Of a stretch of DNA of 47,080 nt, positions 1 through 8,764 are shown in pieces. Source of the stretch: Victivallaceae bacterium (lineage in GTDB: Bacteria; Verrucomicrobiota; Lentisphaeria; Victivallales; Victivallaceae); contig JAQUTL010000022.1 in the NCBI GenBank assembly GCA_028709805.1, positions 1-47,080 of the forward strand, read 5' to 3'. A program made the translations under genes and the position numbers. The notes under the pieces were generated by a model. That model was not told where the DNA came from and ran no database searches. It saw only the letters and a list, made by a program, of their open reading frames with translations. Position 1 is the stretch's first letter. Each line of letters starts with the position of its first letter.

Positions 1-60
1 ATGAAAAAGTGAACTTATCATCGATTTTGTTATCAAAAGACTTGAAAATCAAATAAAGTT

Positions 61-76
61 GCTATAAATTTATAGC
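61..76. promoter_or_regulatory. perfect palindrome in the leader of the sugar operon
   Basis: GCTATAAATTTATAGC is a perfect 16-base palindrome 12 bases before the first ATG of the operon. A TTGAAA at 42-47 followed after 15 bases by TATAAA (63-68) could be a promoter whose -10 box lies inside the palindrome. The site could be a repressor operator or simply AT-rich promoter DNA. The sequence alone cannot decide. Confidence 0.3.
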
Positions 77-88
77 ATAATAACAATA

Positions 89-523
89 ATGAGAGAAACA
101 CGGTGTTTCTTTCACGGATTCAGGCTTTTGTCAAAAAAATATAAAATATTCGGAGGGGGGATTTCGCGTCTCAATCGCTTAATCAACTCTTGCGATATAC
201 CCGCCACCGCGGACATTCATGAAAGTGTAATATTCGATCATAACGGACTTGGGGTTATTGTTCACAACCGGGCTCGCATTATGGCCAATACAAAAATCGA
301 ATCGCATGTGGTTATTGGCGGTCGCAGTCAATTAGGCGTTCCGATCATCGGGAAAAATGTTTTCATCGGGTGTCATGCGGTTATTCTCGGAAATGTGACA
401 ATTGGAGACAATGCGAGAATCGGCGCCGGCGCCATTGTTCTTTCCGATGTTCCGGCGAACCACACGGCGGTGGGATGCCCCGCAAAATGTTTTGAAAGCG
501 ATCCATCTCATATCGTAAAATAG
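89..523 (+). CDS. serine acetyltransferase-like left-handed beta-helix acetyltransferase
   Basis: This 144-residue protein carries hexapeptide repeats of the left-handed beta-helix (LbH) fold. The segments around residues 50-65 (HNGLGVIVHNRARI) and 85-130 (IGKNVFIGCHAVILGNVTIG, then DNARIGAGAIVLSDVP) match the acetyl-CoA-binding half of serine O-acetyltransferase-like proteins of polysaccharide loci. It is shorter than true CysE (about 260 residues) and lacks that enzyme's N-terminal helical domain, so a role in sugar or lipid acetylation is more likely than cysteine synthesis. It lies 49 bases before a WbpE-like aminotransferase and probably belongs to the same transcript. No strong Shine-Dalgarno site precedes the ATG. 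The acceptor cannot be told from sequence. Confidence 0.7.
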   Translation: MRETRCFFHGFRLLSKKYKIFGGGISRLNRLINSCDIPATADIHESVIFDHNGLGVIVHNRARIMANTKIESHVVIGGRSQLGVPIIGKNVFIGCHAVILGNVTIGDNARIGAGAIVLSDVPANHTAVGCPAKCFESDPSHIVK

Positions 524-572
524 ATAACAAGATTTTTCACGCTAATAAAAATCATCACCATAAGAGGACAAA

Positions 573-1691
573 ATGGAATTCAGAGATTTGAAAACACAAT
601 ATCAGAAATTAAGAAATGATATAGATGCCGGCATTGCTGATGTAATCAATTCATCCCATTATATTTCCGGCCCCCAAGTTGCCGAGTTGGAAAAAAATTT
701 AGCCGCATATACAAAGCGAACCCATTGTATCAGCTGCGCAAATGGCACCGACGCGCTTGAAATCGCTTTACGGGCAATGAATGTAAAAAAAGGTGACGCG
801 GTCTTTGTTCCGTCCTTTACGTTTATGTCAACCGCCGAGGTCGTAAGTCTACTTGATGCTCACCCGGTGTTTGTCGATATTGATCTGACCACGTTCAACA
901 TGGATCCGGACTCTCTGAAAAACGCGATTGAGCGAGTGACCCACGATGGAATCTGGACGCCTAAAGTTGTAATTCCGGTGGATATTTTCGGACTTCCGGC
1001 CGACTTTGACAAGATACTGCCTATCGCCACCCAATATGGATTAAACGTTCTGGAAGACGGCGCCCAGGGGTTTGGCGGCAAAATTCGCGAAAAAATGGCC
1101 TGTTCGTTCGGAGACATCTCCACCACATCGTTTTTTCCCGCAAAACCGTTGGGGTGCTATGGCGACGGCGGTGCGATCTTTACCGACAATGATGAATGGG
1201 CCGCGCTGATTACCTCTATTTGCGTTCACGGAAAAGGACATGAGAAGTATGAAAACATTCGGATCGGCCGCAATTCAAGACTTGACACGATTCAGGCTGC
1301 GATACTTTTACCCAAGCTCCGGGCGTTTGCTCAATATGAGGTGGCCGAGGTCAATCGGGTTGCCGCGCATTACAGCAGCCGTCTCAAGAATCGTTATCGC
1401 ATCCCGACGGTTCCTGAAGGCTGCCTGTCGAGCTGGGCGCAGTACACCATTCTCTGCGAATCGTCCGCGATACGGAGCAAGCTTCAGGCGTCCCTGAAAG
1501 AGCAGGGGATTCCGTCAATGATCTATTACCCGCGCGGGCTGCATCAACAACAGGCGTTTGCCGCGCTCGACTACAAGTCGCTTGATCTGCCGAACACGGC
1601 GACGGCATGTGAACGTGTGCTCAGTTTACCGATGCACCCATATATGACGGCCGATAATATTGATTTCGTTTGCGATGCATTGTTAAAATAA
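573..1691 (+). CDS. wbpE: DegT/DnrJ/EryC1/StrS aminotransferase, WbpE-like
   Basis: This is a fold-type I PLP-dependent sugar aminotransferase of 372 residues, the usual length for the family. Lys191 in SFFPAKPLG is the expected Schiff-base lysine, Asp162 in EDGAQGFGG the residue contacting the pyridine nitrogen, and GTDALEIAL near residue 58 the phosphate-binding region. AGAGGA precedes the ATG at good spacing. It is followed after 9 bases by a WlbA/WbpB-like oxidoreductase and then by a WbpD-like acetyltransferase. Together these point to transamination of the 3-keto sugar nucleotide in synthesis of UDP-2,3-diacetamido-2,3-dideoxy-glucuronate, as in Pseudomonas and Bordetella O-antigen loci. 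Family assignment is firm. The substrate is inferred from the neighbours. Confidence 0.88.
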   Translation: MEFRDLKTQYQKLRNDIDAGIADVINSSHYISGPQVAELEKNLAAYTKRTHCISCANGTDALEIALRAMNVKKGDAVFVPSFTFMSTAEVVSLLDAHPVFVDIDLTTFNMDPDSLKNAIERVTHDGIWTPKVVIPVDIFGLPADFDKILPIATQYGLNVLEDGAQGFGGKIREKMACSFGDISTTSFFPAKPLGCYGDGGAIFTDNDEWAALITSICVHGKGHEKYENIRIGRNSRLDTIQAAILLPKLRAFAQYEVAEVNRVAAHYSSRLKNRYRIPTVPEGCLSSWAQYTILCESSAIRSKLQASLKEQGIPSMIYYPRGLHQQQAFAALDYKSLDLPNTATACERVLSLPMHPYMTADNIDFVCDALLK

Positions 1692-1700
1692 GGAGTTATA

Positions 1701-2657
1701 ATGAAAAAAGTAGGTCTGGTCGGATGTGGACGAATTTCACTTCGTCACATTGAGGCGATTGCCGCCAATGAAGGGATTGAGATTGCAATCGTGTGTGATA
1801 AAAATGAGGAAAAAGCAAAAGCAACCGCGGAAAAGTTGAATGTTCCGTATGTCACAGACTACCGTGAACTGAACGGCAAAGGGTTGGACGTTGTCAGCGT
1901 ACTGACCCCGTCCGGGCTGCATCCGCGCCATGTGTGCAACATCGCCGAGTTGGTTGATGCCCCGACCATTATTTGCGAAAAACCGTTGTCACTCACCTTG
2001 CGCGAAGCATATGAAGTATTTCGGCGGGTGGAGAAAGCCGGCAAGCGCCTGATTCCGGTATTTCAGAACCGTTACAACCCCATTGTCATGAAGCTGAAGG
2101 ATTTGATTGACTCCGGCAAACTTGGTAAGATTTATCAGTTCGTCTGCAACGTGTTGTGGAATCGCAATGATGCTTATTTTGCCATTGATTGGCACGGGAC
2201 GCAAGAGCTTGACGGCGGCGTCCTTTACACGCAGGCCAGTCATTATGTCGACATGATCCATTTCTTCTTCGGCGAGTTGCAGGCACACAAAGGCATCGGC
2301 ACTAATCAGCGTGGATTTGAAGTATATGATAGCGTCTCCGCTGTAATTCAGGCAAAAAGCGGAGCAATCGGTACATTGAACGCCACGGTCAGCGTCTATG
2401 AAACCAACTTCCTCACCGAATTTACACTGATCGCCGAAAAAGGCACAATCCGACTTTCCGGCACCAACCTTAACAAAATCGACTTCTGGAATGTGCAGGG
2501 CATCGAAAAGCCTGATATGGACTTCATGCTTGACCACCAGTATGGTAAAGGTCACAACGTACTTTACAAGTATATAGTTGAGGAAAACTGGGAAAAGTTC
2601 CCGACAAAAGAGGACATACTTTCCGGCATCCACCTTATGGAGCAGCTCTCTTATTAA
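1701..2657 (+). CDS. wbpB: Gfo/Idh/MocA oxidoreductase, WbpB/WlbA-like
   Basis: This NAD(P)-dependent oxidoreductase has 318 residues. The N-terminus GLVGCGRIS is the Rossmann dinucleotide motif, and CEKPLSL with Lys94 is the family's EKP motif. The 150-230 region (DWHGTQELDGGVLYTQASHYVDM) matches the WlbA/WbpB subgroup that oxidises C3 of UDP-N-acetyl-glucosaminuronate. AAGGAG stands just before the ATG. It follows the aminotransferase by 9 bases, the pairing needed because the 3-keto product is handed directly to transamination. The partner genes for C6 oxidation (WbpA) and C2 epimerisation (WbpI) are not in this window. The general family is certain and the specific role is likely. Confidence 0.88.
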   Translation: MKKVGLVGCGRISLRHIEAIAANEGIEIAIVCDKNEEKAKATAEKLNVPYVTDYRELNGKGLDVVSVLTPSGLHPRHVCNIAELVDAPTIICEKPLSLTLREAYEVFRRVEKAGKRLIPVFQNRYNPIVMKLKDLIDSGKLGKIYQFVCNVLWNRNDAYFAIDWHGTQELDGGVLYTQASHYVDMIHFFFGELQAHKGIGTNQRGFEVYDSVSAVIQAKSGAIGTLNATVSVYETNFLTEFTLIAEKGTIRLSGTNLNKIDFWNVQGIEKPDMDFMLDHQYGKGHNVLYKYIVEENWEKFPTKEDILSGIHLMEQLSY

Positions 2658-2784
2658 TGGCGGCGGAACTGCGGCAACACGCCATGGTAACACCTGTTGC
2701 GCGGCCGACGACCATTATTTGAATGCCGCGGTTCGCCATATTGAACGAGCTGTCACGTTACAGCTATAAAACCCTGGAGAGAAA

Positions 2785-3441
2785 ATGGGTGATTTTTTTA
2801 AGCATGAATCGGCCTACGTTGATGAACCGTGCGCCATCGGAGAAGGCACTAAAATCTGGCATTTTTGTCATGTTCAAAGCGGAGCAAAAATCGGAAAAAA
2901 TTGCATTCTCGGTCAAAATGTCAATATTGCAAACGATGTTGTTATCGGCAGTAATGTAAAAATTCAGAATAATGTCGCGGTATATACCGGAACGGTGATT
3001 GAAGATGACGTATTCCTGGGGCCAAGTTGTGTACTGACCAATGTCACCAACCCCCGGAGTCAAATCAAGCGCCATTCACTTTATGAAAAAACATTAATTC
3101 GGCGCGGCGCGAGCATCGGAGCAAACGCCACCATCGTTTGCGGCATCACCATCGGGCGCTATGCGTTCATCGCCGCAGGTGCGGTGGCGGTAAAAGACGT
3201 TCCGGATTACGCGATGATTGTCGGAGTTCCGGGGCGCTTCACCGGCTGGGTCAGTCGGCATGGACATTGCCTGCAACATCCGGATAAGGACGGAATTATG
3301 ACTTGTCCGGAATCCGGTTATCGCTACAGAGAAATCGAACCCGGAATATTGCGTTGTATTGATTTGGACGAGGAAGCGCCGCTTCCGGCAGAACTGACAA
3401 TCGGCACCGTTACCTATGACGAGTTCAAAAAACGCGGCTAA
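2785..3441 (+). CDS. wbpD: WbpD-like N-acetyltransferase (LbH fold)
   Basis: This 218-residue protein is built mainly of hexapeptide repeats from residue 13 to about 155 (IGEGTKIWHFCHVQSGAKIG, then NVAVYTG, DDVFLGPSCVLTNV and GANATIVCGITIG). That order, with NVTNPRS in the middle, is characteristic of WbpD/WlbB-type UDP-3-amino-2-acetamido-glucuronate N-acetyltransferases, which use acetyl-CoA. The C-terminal extension (residues 155-218: CPESGYRYR and what follows) resembles the small zinc-ribbon-like tail found in some members. GGAGAG precedes the ATG. It completes a WbpE-WbpB-WbpD trio. A 127-base gap separates it from the oxidoreductase, in which I see no further gene. Confidence 0.85.
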   Translation: MGDFFKHESAYVDEPCAIGEGTKIWHFCHVQSGAKIGKNCILGQNVNIANDVVIGSNVKIQNNVAVYTGTVIEDDVFLGPSCVLTNVTNPRSQIKRHSLYEKTLIRRGASIGANATIVCGITIGRYAFIAAGAVAVKDVPDYAMIVGVPGRFTGWVSRHGHCLQHPDKDGIMTCPESGYRYREIEPGILRCIDLDEEAPLPAELTIGTVTYDEFKKRG

Positions 3442-3552
3442 AACTGTCCTATATCACTTTTGCTGATTGAAGAACAATTTCTTAAAAGTTTTTCGAGATA
3501 AGCGCAAAAAACATCTAAGATATGTAGCATATCATTTCCGGTTCAGCATCCC

Positions 3553-3744
3553 TTAATCGGCGACCTTGGCGGTGGCAAGGGAAGCTCTTTGTTTGCGGAC
3601 AAGATATTTTGCGGAAACCACGTTCGGTCTTCCGTTTTTATCTCCGACAACGGCCTTGTAGCCGAGGAGTTTTGCTTTACGTTCCATTTCCTCATCGACA
3701 GCAGCTTGCAAAGCAGCGACAGCCTTTTCCATTTCATCGCTCAT
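3553..3744 (-). CDS. small hypothetical protein
   Basis: This 63-residue frame begins MSDEMEKAVAAL and has an amphipathic, probably helical first half rich in Glu, Ala and Lys. A more basic tail (KNGRPNVVSAKYLVRKQ) follows. Its ATG overlaps the stop codon of an upstream minus-strand frame by 11 bases, a typical sign of translational coupling, which is the main reason to believe it is or was real. I do not recognise the family. Small size, helical character and position beside decayed DNA would fit a mobile-element or toxin-antitoxin remnant, but nothing proves it. Confidence 0.45.
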   Translation of the reverse strand: MSDEMEKAVAALQAAVDEEMERKAKLLGYKAVVGDKNGRPNVVSAKYLVRKQRASLATAKVAD

Positions 3745-4048
3745 TTTTCAGAACGCTTTGCAAGGTTGAAAATCGTTCGATGTTTTGAATTTCAATCGGC
3801 TGTCCGAACCGTTTTTCAAAAATGGAAACGATTTGATTTTGTGTGTTTTCAAGGCAAAGCGTGCGGTGCTTTCTCCGGGATTGGGGAGGCAAAACCAGAG
3901 CGTGCAATCAATGGAATCGCCATTTACTGTGAGTGGGAGATGACGCCCCGGAAATGGCAAACTTGGCAAAAGCGGGCGGGACTCCCAAACGTGTCAGGAG
4001 ATTTTCCCAAGCAGTAAGCTTCCGACCTTTTTGATTCTTTGCGTCACG
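3734..4048 (-). pseudogene. degenerate minus-strand gene upstream of the small hypothetical protein
   Basis: One reading frame on the minus strand stays protein-like over the whole interval (for example AWENLLTRLGVPPAFAKF, then QIVSIFEKRFGQPIEIQNI) but is interrupted by a single TGA at 3908-3910 and has no credible start codon. In the middle, a different frame (GDSIDCTLWFCLPNPGES) also looks protein-like, so a frameshift rather than a simple nonsense change is possible. The last codons overlap the start of the next minus-strand frame. The gene is best read as decayed. I do not recognise the family. Confidence 0.35.
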
Positions 4049-4072
4049 TCATGTGCACCCGATTTCATGTTC

Positions 4073-4105
4073 ATTGAGCCAATTTCAAAAAGATTGGCTT
4101 TTTTC
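4073..4105 (+). terminator. hairpin with T-run, shared with the IS630 element
   Basis: AGCCAAT and ATTGGCT form a 7-base-pair stem around the loop TTCAAAAAG, followed by six T residues, a standard intrinsic terminator shape on the plus strand. The same 27 bases (4073-4099) recur in inverse orientation at 15965-15991 inside the IS630-family element. This copy may therefore be a leftover of mobile DNA rather than a dedicated terminator. Confidence 0.5.
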
Positions 4106-4284
4106 TGTAAATAACTCGTTTTCTCATGCGCCAAGCCCATCTTGACACATTCAGTACGACTTTTTTCCCAAAAAGCCGTAAAAAATCAATTTTCTGTGCG
4201 TGAACCTCCATTCCCGTCATCACGGGAGTTACTAATTTTCAATTTTCAATCGAACTTAAATCAATCTATTCAACTATAATATCA

Positions 4285-4575
4285 ATGGCAATTTCTCTTT
4301 GTAATAGATCTTTGCAATTAAAGATTATTGCCATTGCAGTAAGCCAAATAGTGTTGCTTGTTTCTTGTGCCGTTCTCTCAATAGGGTTCGGGATGCCAAA
4401 TCTTTTGGTGGCGGTGTTGGGAATAACGTGGATATTAGTAATATTTATTTTATGCTATTTGATTTTCTTATTACTGCGTTCCCATTCGGTGCAACATAAC
4501 AGGGGGGTCATTAACTGCGGAATTCTTGATACTCGTTTTTTTGAAAGTTGGCAGTTGGTGCGGTTGTGGGCGTGA
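4285..4575 (+). CDS. small two-helix membrane protein, hypothetical
   Basis: This 96-residue frame is AT-rich compared with the housekeeping genes. It contains two strongly hydrophobic stretches, residues about 12-35 (IIAIAVSQIVLLVSC and onward) and about 40-66 (LLVAVLGITWILVIFILC), followed by a polar tail of about 30 residues. TATAAT at 4275-4280 lies too close to the ATG to serve as its promoter with a normal leader, and no clear Shine-Dalgarno site is visible. It sits among gene fragments. It may be a real small inner-membrane protein or a fragment; no family is recognised. Confidence 0.35.
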   Translation: MAISLCNRSLQLKIIAIAVSQIVLLVSCAVLSIGFGMPNLLVAVLGITWILVIFILCYLIFLLLRSHSVQHNRGVINCGILDTRFFESWQLVRLWA

Positions 4576-4668
4576 TAACCTCTGCCGATTCTGCGATTTA
4601 TATGTAGGGCTTTGTTCTATTTTTCACCAGTAATATACTGATAGAGCCAGGCTGTCGCATTGTTTAAG

Positions 4669-4930
4669 TTATGGTCGGATGTGTAGTTGTGTTCTTATAG
4701 CCGATATGAATTCCGGCATGCCCCATCCGGGAAAATATTTTTTCAAGTTGGCGACCCGTTGGCGGATTGAGGTGATCCCGTGTCCGGCAAGTTTTTCCGG
4801 CGGAGGCAGAAGCACAGAGCTAAGCATATCCAAATCAACATCAAACATTAAGGTGCCATGCGCCAAGCTGAAGCCAGTTAAAAGCGTTTCAGCCCAGCCG
4901 GACACCTTTCGTCCGTCCATGAATATGGAA
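4669..4930 (-). pseudogene. lipoate-protein ligase A-like C-terminal fragment
   Basis: The minus-strand frame reads DGRKVSGWAE, then LAHGTLMFDVDLDMLSSVL, PPEKLAGHGITSIRQRVANL and a short tail ending at 4669. The order of a GRKxSGxA motif, HGTLxFDxDL, and a KLxxxGI-S-R-RVxNL segment is that of the lipoate-protein ligase A/octanoyltransferase LipM family. These enzymes attach lipoyl or octanoyl groups to carrier-protein lysines. Only the second half is present. Everything upstream has been replaced at about 4925 by an RHS-repeat sequence in another frame, so this copy cannot make a working ligase. Confidence 0.7.
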
Positions 4931-6955
4931 CGTTGACGGAAGTCGTTGTTCCGCCCGCGGCGACCGGCAGCGTGACTCCGTTTGTCCGGTCGGCGTAAGT
5001 GTAGGTGTAAATGTCGTCGGTTCCGAGTTTCAGGTTCAGCGGAAGCCCCTTGAACCCGGCTGTGGTTTGCGTGTAATTGAGGACCGGCGTGTAGAGTGAG
5101 CCGGTCACCGCCTCCCTGGTGACATCCAAGGTCGAGTTGTAGGTGAATGTGTGCTTGCCGGCGGCGTCGGTCACGGTCAGCGGCTGGCCGGTTCTTGAAT
5201 AGGAGAGCGCGATATTCGCGGTGGCCGGGATGCCGGTTCCGGACGGATAACGCACCGATGTCAGTTCGTTGAATATATTGTATTGATAGGTGGTTGTCAG
5301 TGACCGGTTGTTGATTTTTCGCACCCATGTTCGGGTTGCCGGATTGCCGTTTACGGTATAGGTGTACGCGGTGGTGTTTCCGGCGGCGTCGGTTTTTGCA
5401 GTAAGCAAGCCGCTGGCGGCATCGTATTCCCACGTGGTGTTCTCGGCTATCGAGGCGGGTGGCGCCGGCCATGCCGCACTGTTCCAGTCACCGGCCCACG
5501 CCCCGTTGACACGGTAGGTTTTCAGGCCGGTCAACAGGCCGTATTCATTATAGGTCATCTCCGACGGATAGACGGAGTTGCCCCATATTCTTGATTTCTG
5601 GCCGAAGCTGTTGTAGGACATTCTGGCAATTCTGGCAATCCTGGCTTCGGGGTCTTCGGGGTCTTCGGGGGCTTCCGGGTATACGATATATATCAGTTCG
5701 CCGGTGGCCGGATCATAATCATAAGTTGTCTCATTGCCGAAAGTGTCGCTGACGGAAGACACCTTGCCGATCCGGCCGCTGCCGGAATCATAGTAGGTCA
5801 TGGTTTTGCTGTCATTGCCCTCAAAAACATACTCCGGCTGCGACATCGAATTGTAATAAATGTAGGTCCCCACCTGCGACGGAGAAAGATCCTCGCAAAG
5901 ATAACCGCCGACCGTCAGCTGTTTCGCGCGGTTTGTTGTATGGGGATAGACGACCTCGGTAAGCACTTCGCTCGCGGCGGGATTGACGGTAACCTCGGTT
6001 CTGATTGTATTTCCGTGCCGGTCAGTTTCCTCGCCAAGCGAAGCGAAGCTGCCAAGTCCGGTCAACTGCTGTTTTTCAGTTTTCAGCGTAACGGCCGAAG
6101 ACGGCGATGCGTCGGTTTGAATCTTTTCCGTTTTCACCGCAAACCAGTTGTCGCCGGTCTTTTCAAAAAACACGTCATACAACATGGTTCTTGAGGACGC
6201 CCCGCTCCCGGAAAGCACGGTCTTGAGCAGGTTGCCCAAAAGATCGTAGGTGTAGGTCGAGGTCGGACCGCCGGTAACGGCGGTTGAACTCAATCTGCCG
6301 TTGGTCGCGTAAGTGAAAGTCTTTTCAACCACTCCGCCGTTGAATCCGGAATTTTTCTCGTAAACCAACTGATAAAGTTGATTGATCGTGTTGGAATTCC
6401 AGCGGGGACTCGTCGCCGCCGCGATATCGGTGCGGCTTGTAAGTTTACCGTCTTCGACCGAATAGGTGAAATACTGCGCGGGGGCCGCGCTTCCCGTGAT
6501 CGACAGCGGACGGCGATCGCGATAACTTGCGCGGATTGAAGTGCGTCCGCCCGGCAGGGTCAACGCGACAGTCTCACCCTGGCCCGACGGTGTTGAGTAT
6601 TGATATGCGGTTGTAAGACCGGACCGATCGGTAAGGGAGACAAGGCGGCCGGCAAGATCATAGGCGCGTGCAATGGTAAAGCTCGGCCCGGATGACTGTC
6701 CCGCGGAGCGCAGCATCGGAGCCCGCCGCATCTTCCGCGTGGAAGACGGTGCACTGCGATCCGGCAGAAAACGCAGTGAAATGCCCAACGCCGATGCCGC
6801 GGTTCCGGCCGCGTAATTCGGAAACGATTCATTCTGCATGGCGATTCCGCCGGCTTCGTCCGGCGTGACAACCTCCTGGAGCACATGATTTTTTGCGTCA
6901 TAAGTATAAGTCGTCGTCAGCGGTTCAAAATAATACCATCCCTCGGGACTGATAA
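4925..6955 (-). pseudogene. RHS/YD-repeat protein fragment, both ends missing
   Basis: About 675 codons on the minus strand encode tandem YD-type repeats: TYTYDAKNHVLQEVVTP, AYDLAGRLVSLTDRSGLT, YTYDLLGNLLKTV, YDYDPATGELIYI, WEYDAASGLLTAKTDAAGNT and others. This is the beta-cocoon shell of RHS/YD proteins, which are large secreted or surface proteins that encapsulate a C-terminal toxin. No signal sequence, no conserved core terminus and no variable toxin tip are present. The reading runs into the antisense of an exonuclease gene at one end (about 6955) and into a lipoate-ligase fragment at the other (about 4925). It looks like a central piece of a larger gene moved here by recombination. Confidence 0.75.
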
Positions 6956-7501
6956 TACGTAGACATAGAAACAACAGGACTGGATGTCGGACGGCATGAA
7001 ATCCTTGATATTGCAATCGTGCCGCTGAATTCAGATTTCACTATTGACGTGGGGATGCCGGATTTCTCGGCGCGTATCCGTGCCGAGCATCCGGAGACGG
7101 CGGAATTACAGGCGTTGCAGGTCAACGGGCTGAATCCGCAGGAAGGGATAAGCCGGGAAGAAACCGCCGCCGATTTCCGGCAATGGCTTGTCGATTGCAG
7201 TATCGAAAAAATCATTCCCGTCGCCCACAATCTCGAATTCGATATGAAGTTCATCCGACGGACGTTTCCGATGGAGTCCAAGGTCTTTTCTCATCACGGA
7301 CGGGACAGCATGCGGCTGGCACTCGCGGTCAACGACATTGTTCGCCGGGAGAGCGGCGAGGACAATTTTCCAAGCGTATCCCTGCGGGTTTTGAAAGACG
7401 CCCTGAATGTCGCCGGTGAGGTGACGCATCATGCCGTCGAAGATGCCAAGGATGCCGCGACCGTCTATCGCCGGTTGACAGAAATGTTGACACAGGCATA
7501 A
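6956..7501 (+). pseudogene. DnaQ-like 3'-5' exonuclease lacking its first few codons
   Basis: The frame opens right after a TAA and begins VDIETTGLD (Asp and Glu of ExoI), followed by HEILDIAIV. VAHNLEFDMKFI (ExoII Asp) and HHAVEDAKDAATVYRRL (ExoIII His and Asp) follow, giving the full DEDDh catalytic set of the DnaQ/RNase T exonuclease superfamily. Family members normally have only about five residues before the DxE motif, so just the start codon and a few residues appear to be lost at the junction with the RHS fragment. A GTG at 7019 could restart translation but would omit ExoI and be inactive. It probably once served in DNA repair or proofreading. Confidence 0.65.
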
Positions 7502-8052
7502 CCCGTAAAAAGTGCCGAAAACAGGGGTGCGGAAGTCTGAATTTCTATACGGTGTATGCCGCCCATTTTTCCGTTTTCAAGCTCAAAAAAGCGGAGATTG
7601 TTTATCGCAAAGACCTCGTAGATGTTGTCGAAATTGCAAAATAACCGCGACCTAACGCGTGATTATTCGCAATGCCGACTTGGAGCGTGGAGGTCTCCGA
7701 CCTCTTCGGAACGGAGAATTTGGGCGGATTAGCGGCGGAAGTGTCGGGCGTAACCGCTCCGTTCATTTTCTCCGGCAGTCATAAATAAGGCGTTTTGAGG
7801 GTGATTTTGTCCCCGAAAACAAAAAAGCCGTTCAGAGGTGTAAACGGCGATGAATCGGTAAAATGGGGTCGCGTGGAACGAATTTTTTAACCGATTCTCT
7901 TGCCCGATTTCCGCATATAAAAAGCCATAAAAAAGGAGTGTGCGAACGACTGACTTTACGCTTTTTCGTTTAATTCCGAGTTCAAGCCGTTTCTCCGGGT
8001 TCACCGCTGAACCCGCCTCAAAAAGGCGTTGCCCTGATATAACTAACCGTTG
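7502..8052. other. gap with short orphan frames
   Basis: No intact gene is recognised here. A plus-strand frame ending at 7644 has a protein-like tail (FYTVYAAHFSVFKLKKAEI, then VYRKDLVDVVEIAK) but no start of its own and is probably the end of a lost gene. A 38-codon frame at 7672-7788 (MPTWSVEVSDLFG and onward) has no recognisable family. The remainder looks like decayed DNA between the exonuclease and the IS3 remnant. Confidence 0.3.
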
Positions 8053-8619
8053 ATGATTCGTCTTTGGGGCAGCGATGTGACCTATGCGCGTGTCAACGAC
8101 GCCTTCTGCGCAATATGCGTTATCATTGACTTGTTTTCACGGAGAGCCATTGCTCACACAATTTCAGCTAACAATGACACCACCCTGGTTTTGACGACAT
8201 TCAAAATTGCTTATGCTGAAAAGAGGAGAACCGCAAGGATTATTGTTTCACAGTGATCAAGGAACACAATATTCCACCTATGAGTTTCGGAAATATCTCC
8301 GTGATCTTGGAGTAAAACAGTCCTCTCCAATCCGGGAACGCCGTATGACAATGCGGTTGCGGAATCATTTTTCAGTATGATGAAGCAGGAAGAACGCTCC
8401 CACAACTATTATCACAGTGAGGACGAACTAAAGGTAACAATTGCCGACTACATCGATTTTTTCAATACGATGCGTCCGCATCGGAAATTGGAGAATCAGT
8501 CTCCCGAAAGTTTTGAGAAACTTTTCTTTGCCGAACATCCAGCCGAGGCATCGGATATTGATGCTCAAACAGTCGTGACACCGGCGGACTCTTCTTTTGA
8601 CTTGGGCAATCCGGAATAA
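8053..8619 (+). pseudogene. IS3-family transposase (OrfB) fragment with frameshifts
   Basis: The three catalytic regions of the IS3-type DDE integrase core occur in order but in different frames. WGSDVTYARVNDAFCAI and IDLFSRRAIAH come first (Asp 1), FHSDQGTQYSTYEFRKYL next (Asp 2), then NAVAESFFSMMKQEE (Glu) with the tail FFNTMRPHRKLENQSPESFE. The frame changes near 8220 and again near 8335, and the N-terminal half with the helix-turn-helix is missing. The copy cannot transpose by itself. I do not see matching terminal repeats. Confidence 0.8.
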
Positions 8620-8659
8620 AGTACAGGAAAGGTCTTGATAATCAGCGGAAAATAAAAAA

Positions 8660-8703
8660 ACGACTTTATGGGACATTCTCTCTGAAATGTTCTATAAAGT
8701 CGT
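8660..8703. terminator. long stem-loop after the IS3 fragment
   Basis: ACGACTTTAT and ATAAAGTCGT are perfect complements and the stem continues, after a small internal mismatch, with ACATT and AATGT around a short loop. It follows the transposase fragment by about 40 bases. A plus-strand T-run is absent, while the minus strand would read into T residues (AAAAAAA at 8653-8659). It may therefore terminate minus-strand transcription or be an inverted repeat from the mobile element. Confidence 0.4.
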
Positions 8704-8715
8704 GCTAACCTCACC

Positions 8716-8744
8716 TTGAATATTTATCAAATGTCTGCTAAATT
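8716..8744 (+). promoter_or_regulatory. candidate promoter for the nucleotidyltransferase gene
   Basis: TTGAAT at 8716 and TAAATT at 8739 are separated by 17 bases. Transcription would start about 15 bases before the ATG at 8765, leaving room for the Shine-Dalgarno site AAAGGG. Confidence 0.4.
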
Positions 8745-8764
8745 AATACTTGAAAGGGCAGTCG

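Noticed and set aside
3908..3910. In-frame TGA as possible selenocysteine or recoded stop
   Set aside because: No SECIS-like hairpin noticed, no start codon upstream, and intact genes in the window use TGA as a normal stop.
3589..4017. 142-codon plus-strand frame
   Set aside because: Phe/Cys-rich composition and no Shine-Dalgarno site; the minus strand shows coupled frames with more typical protein sequence.
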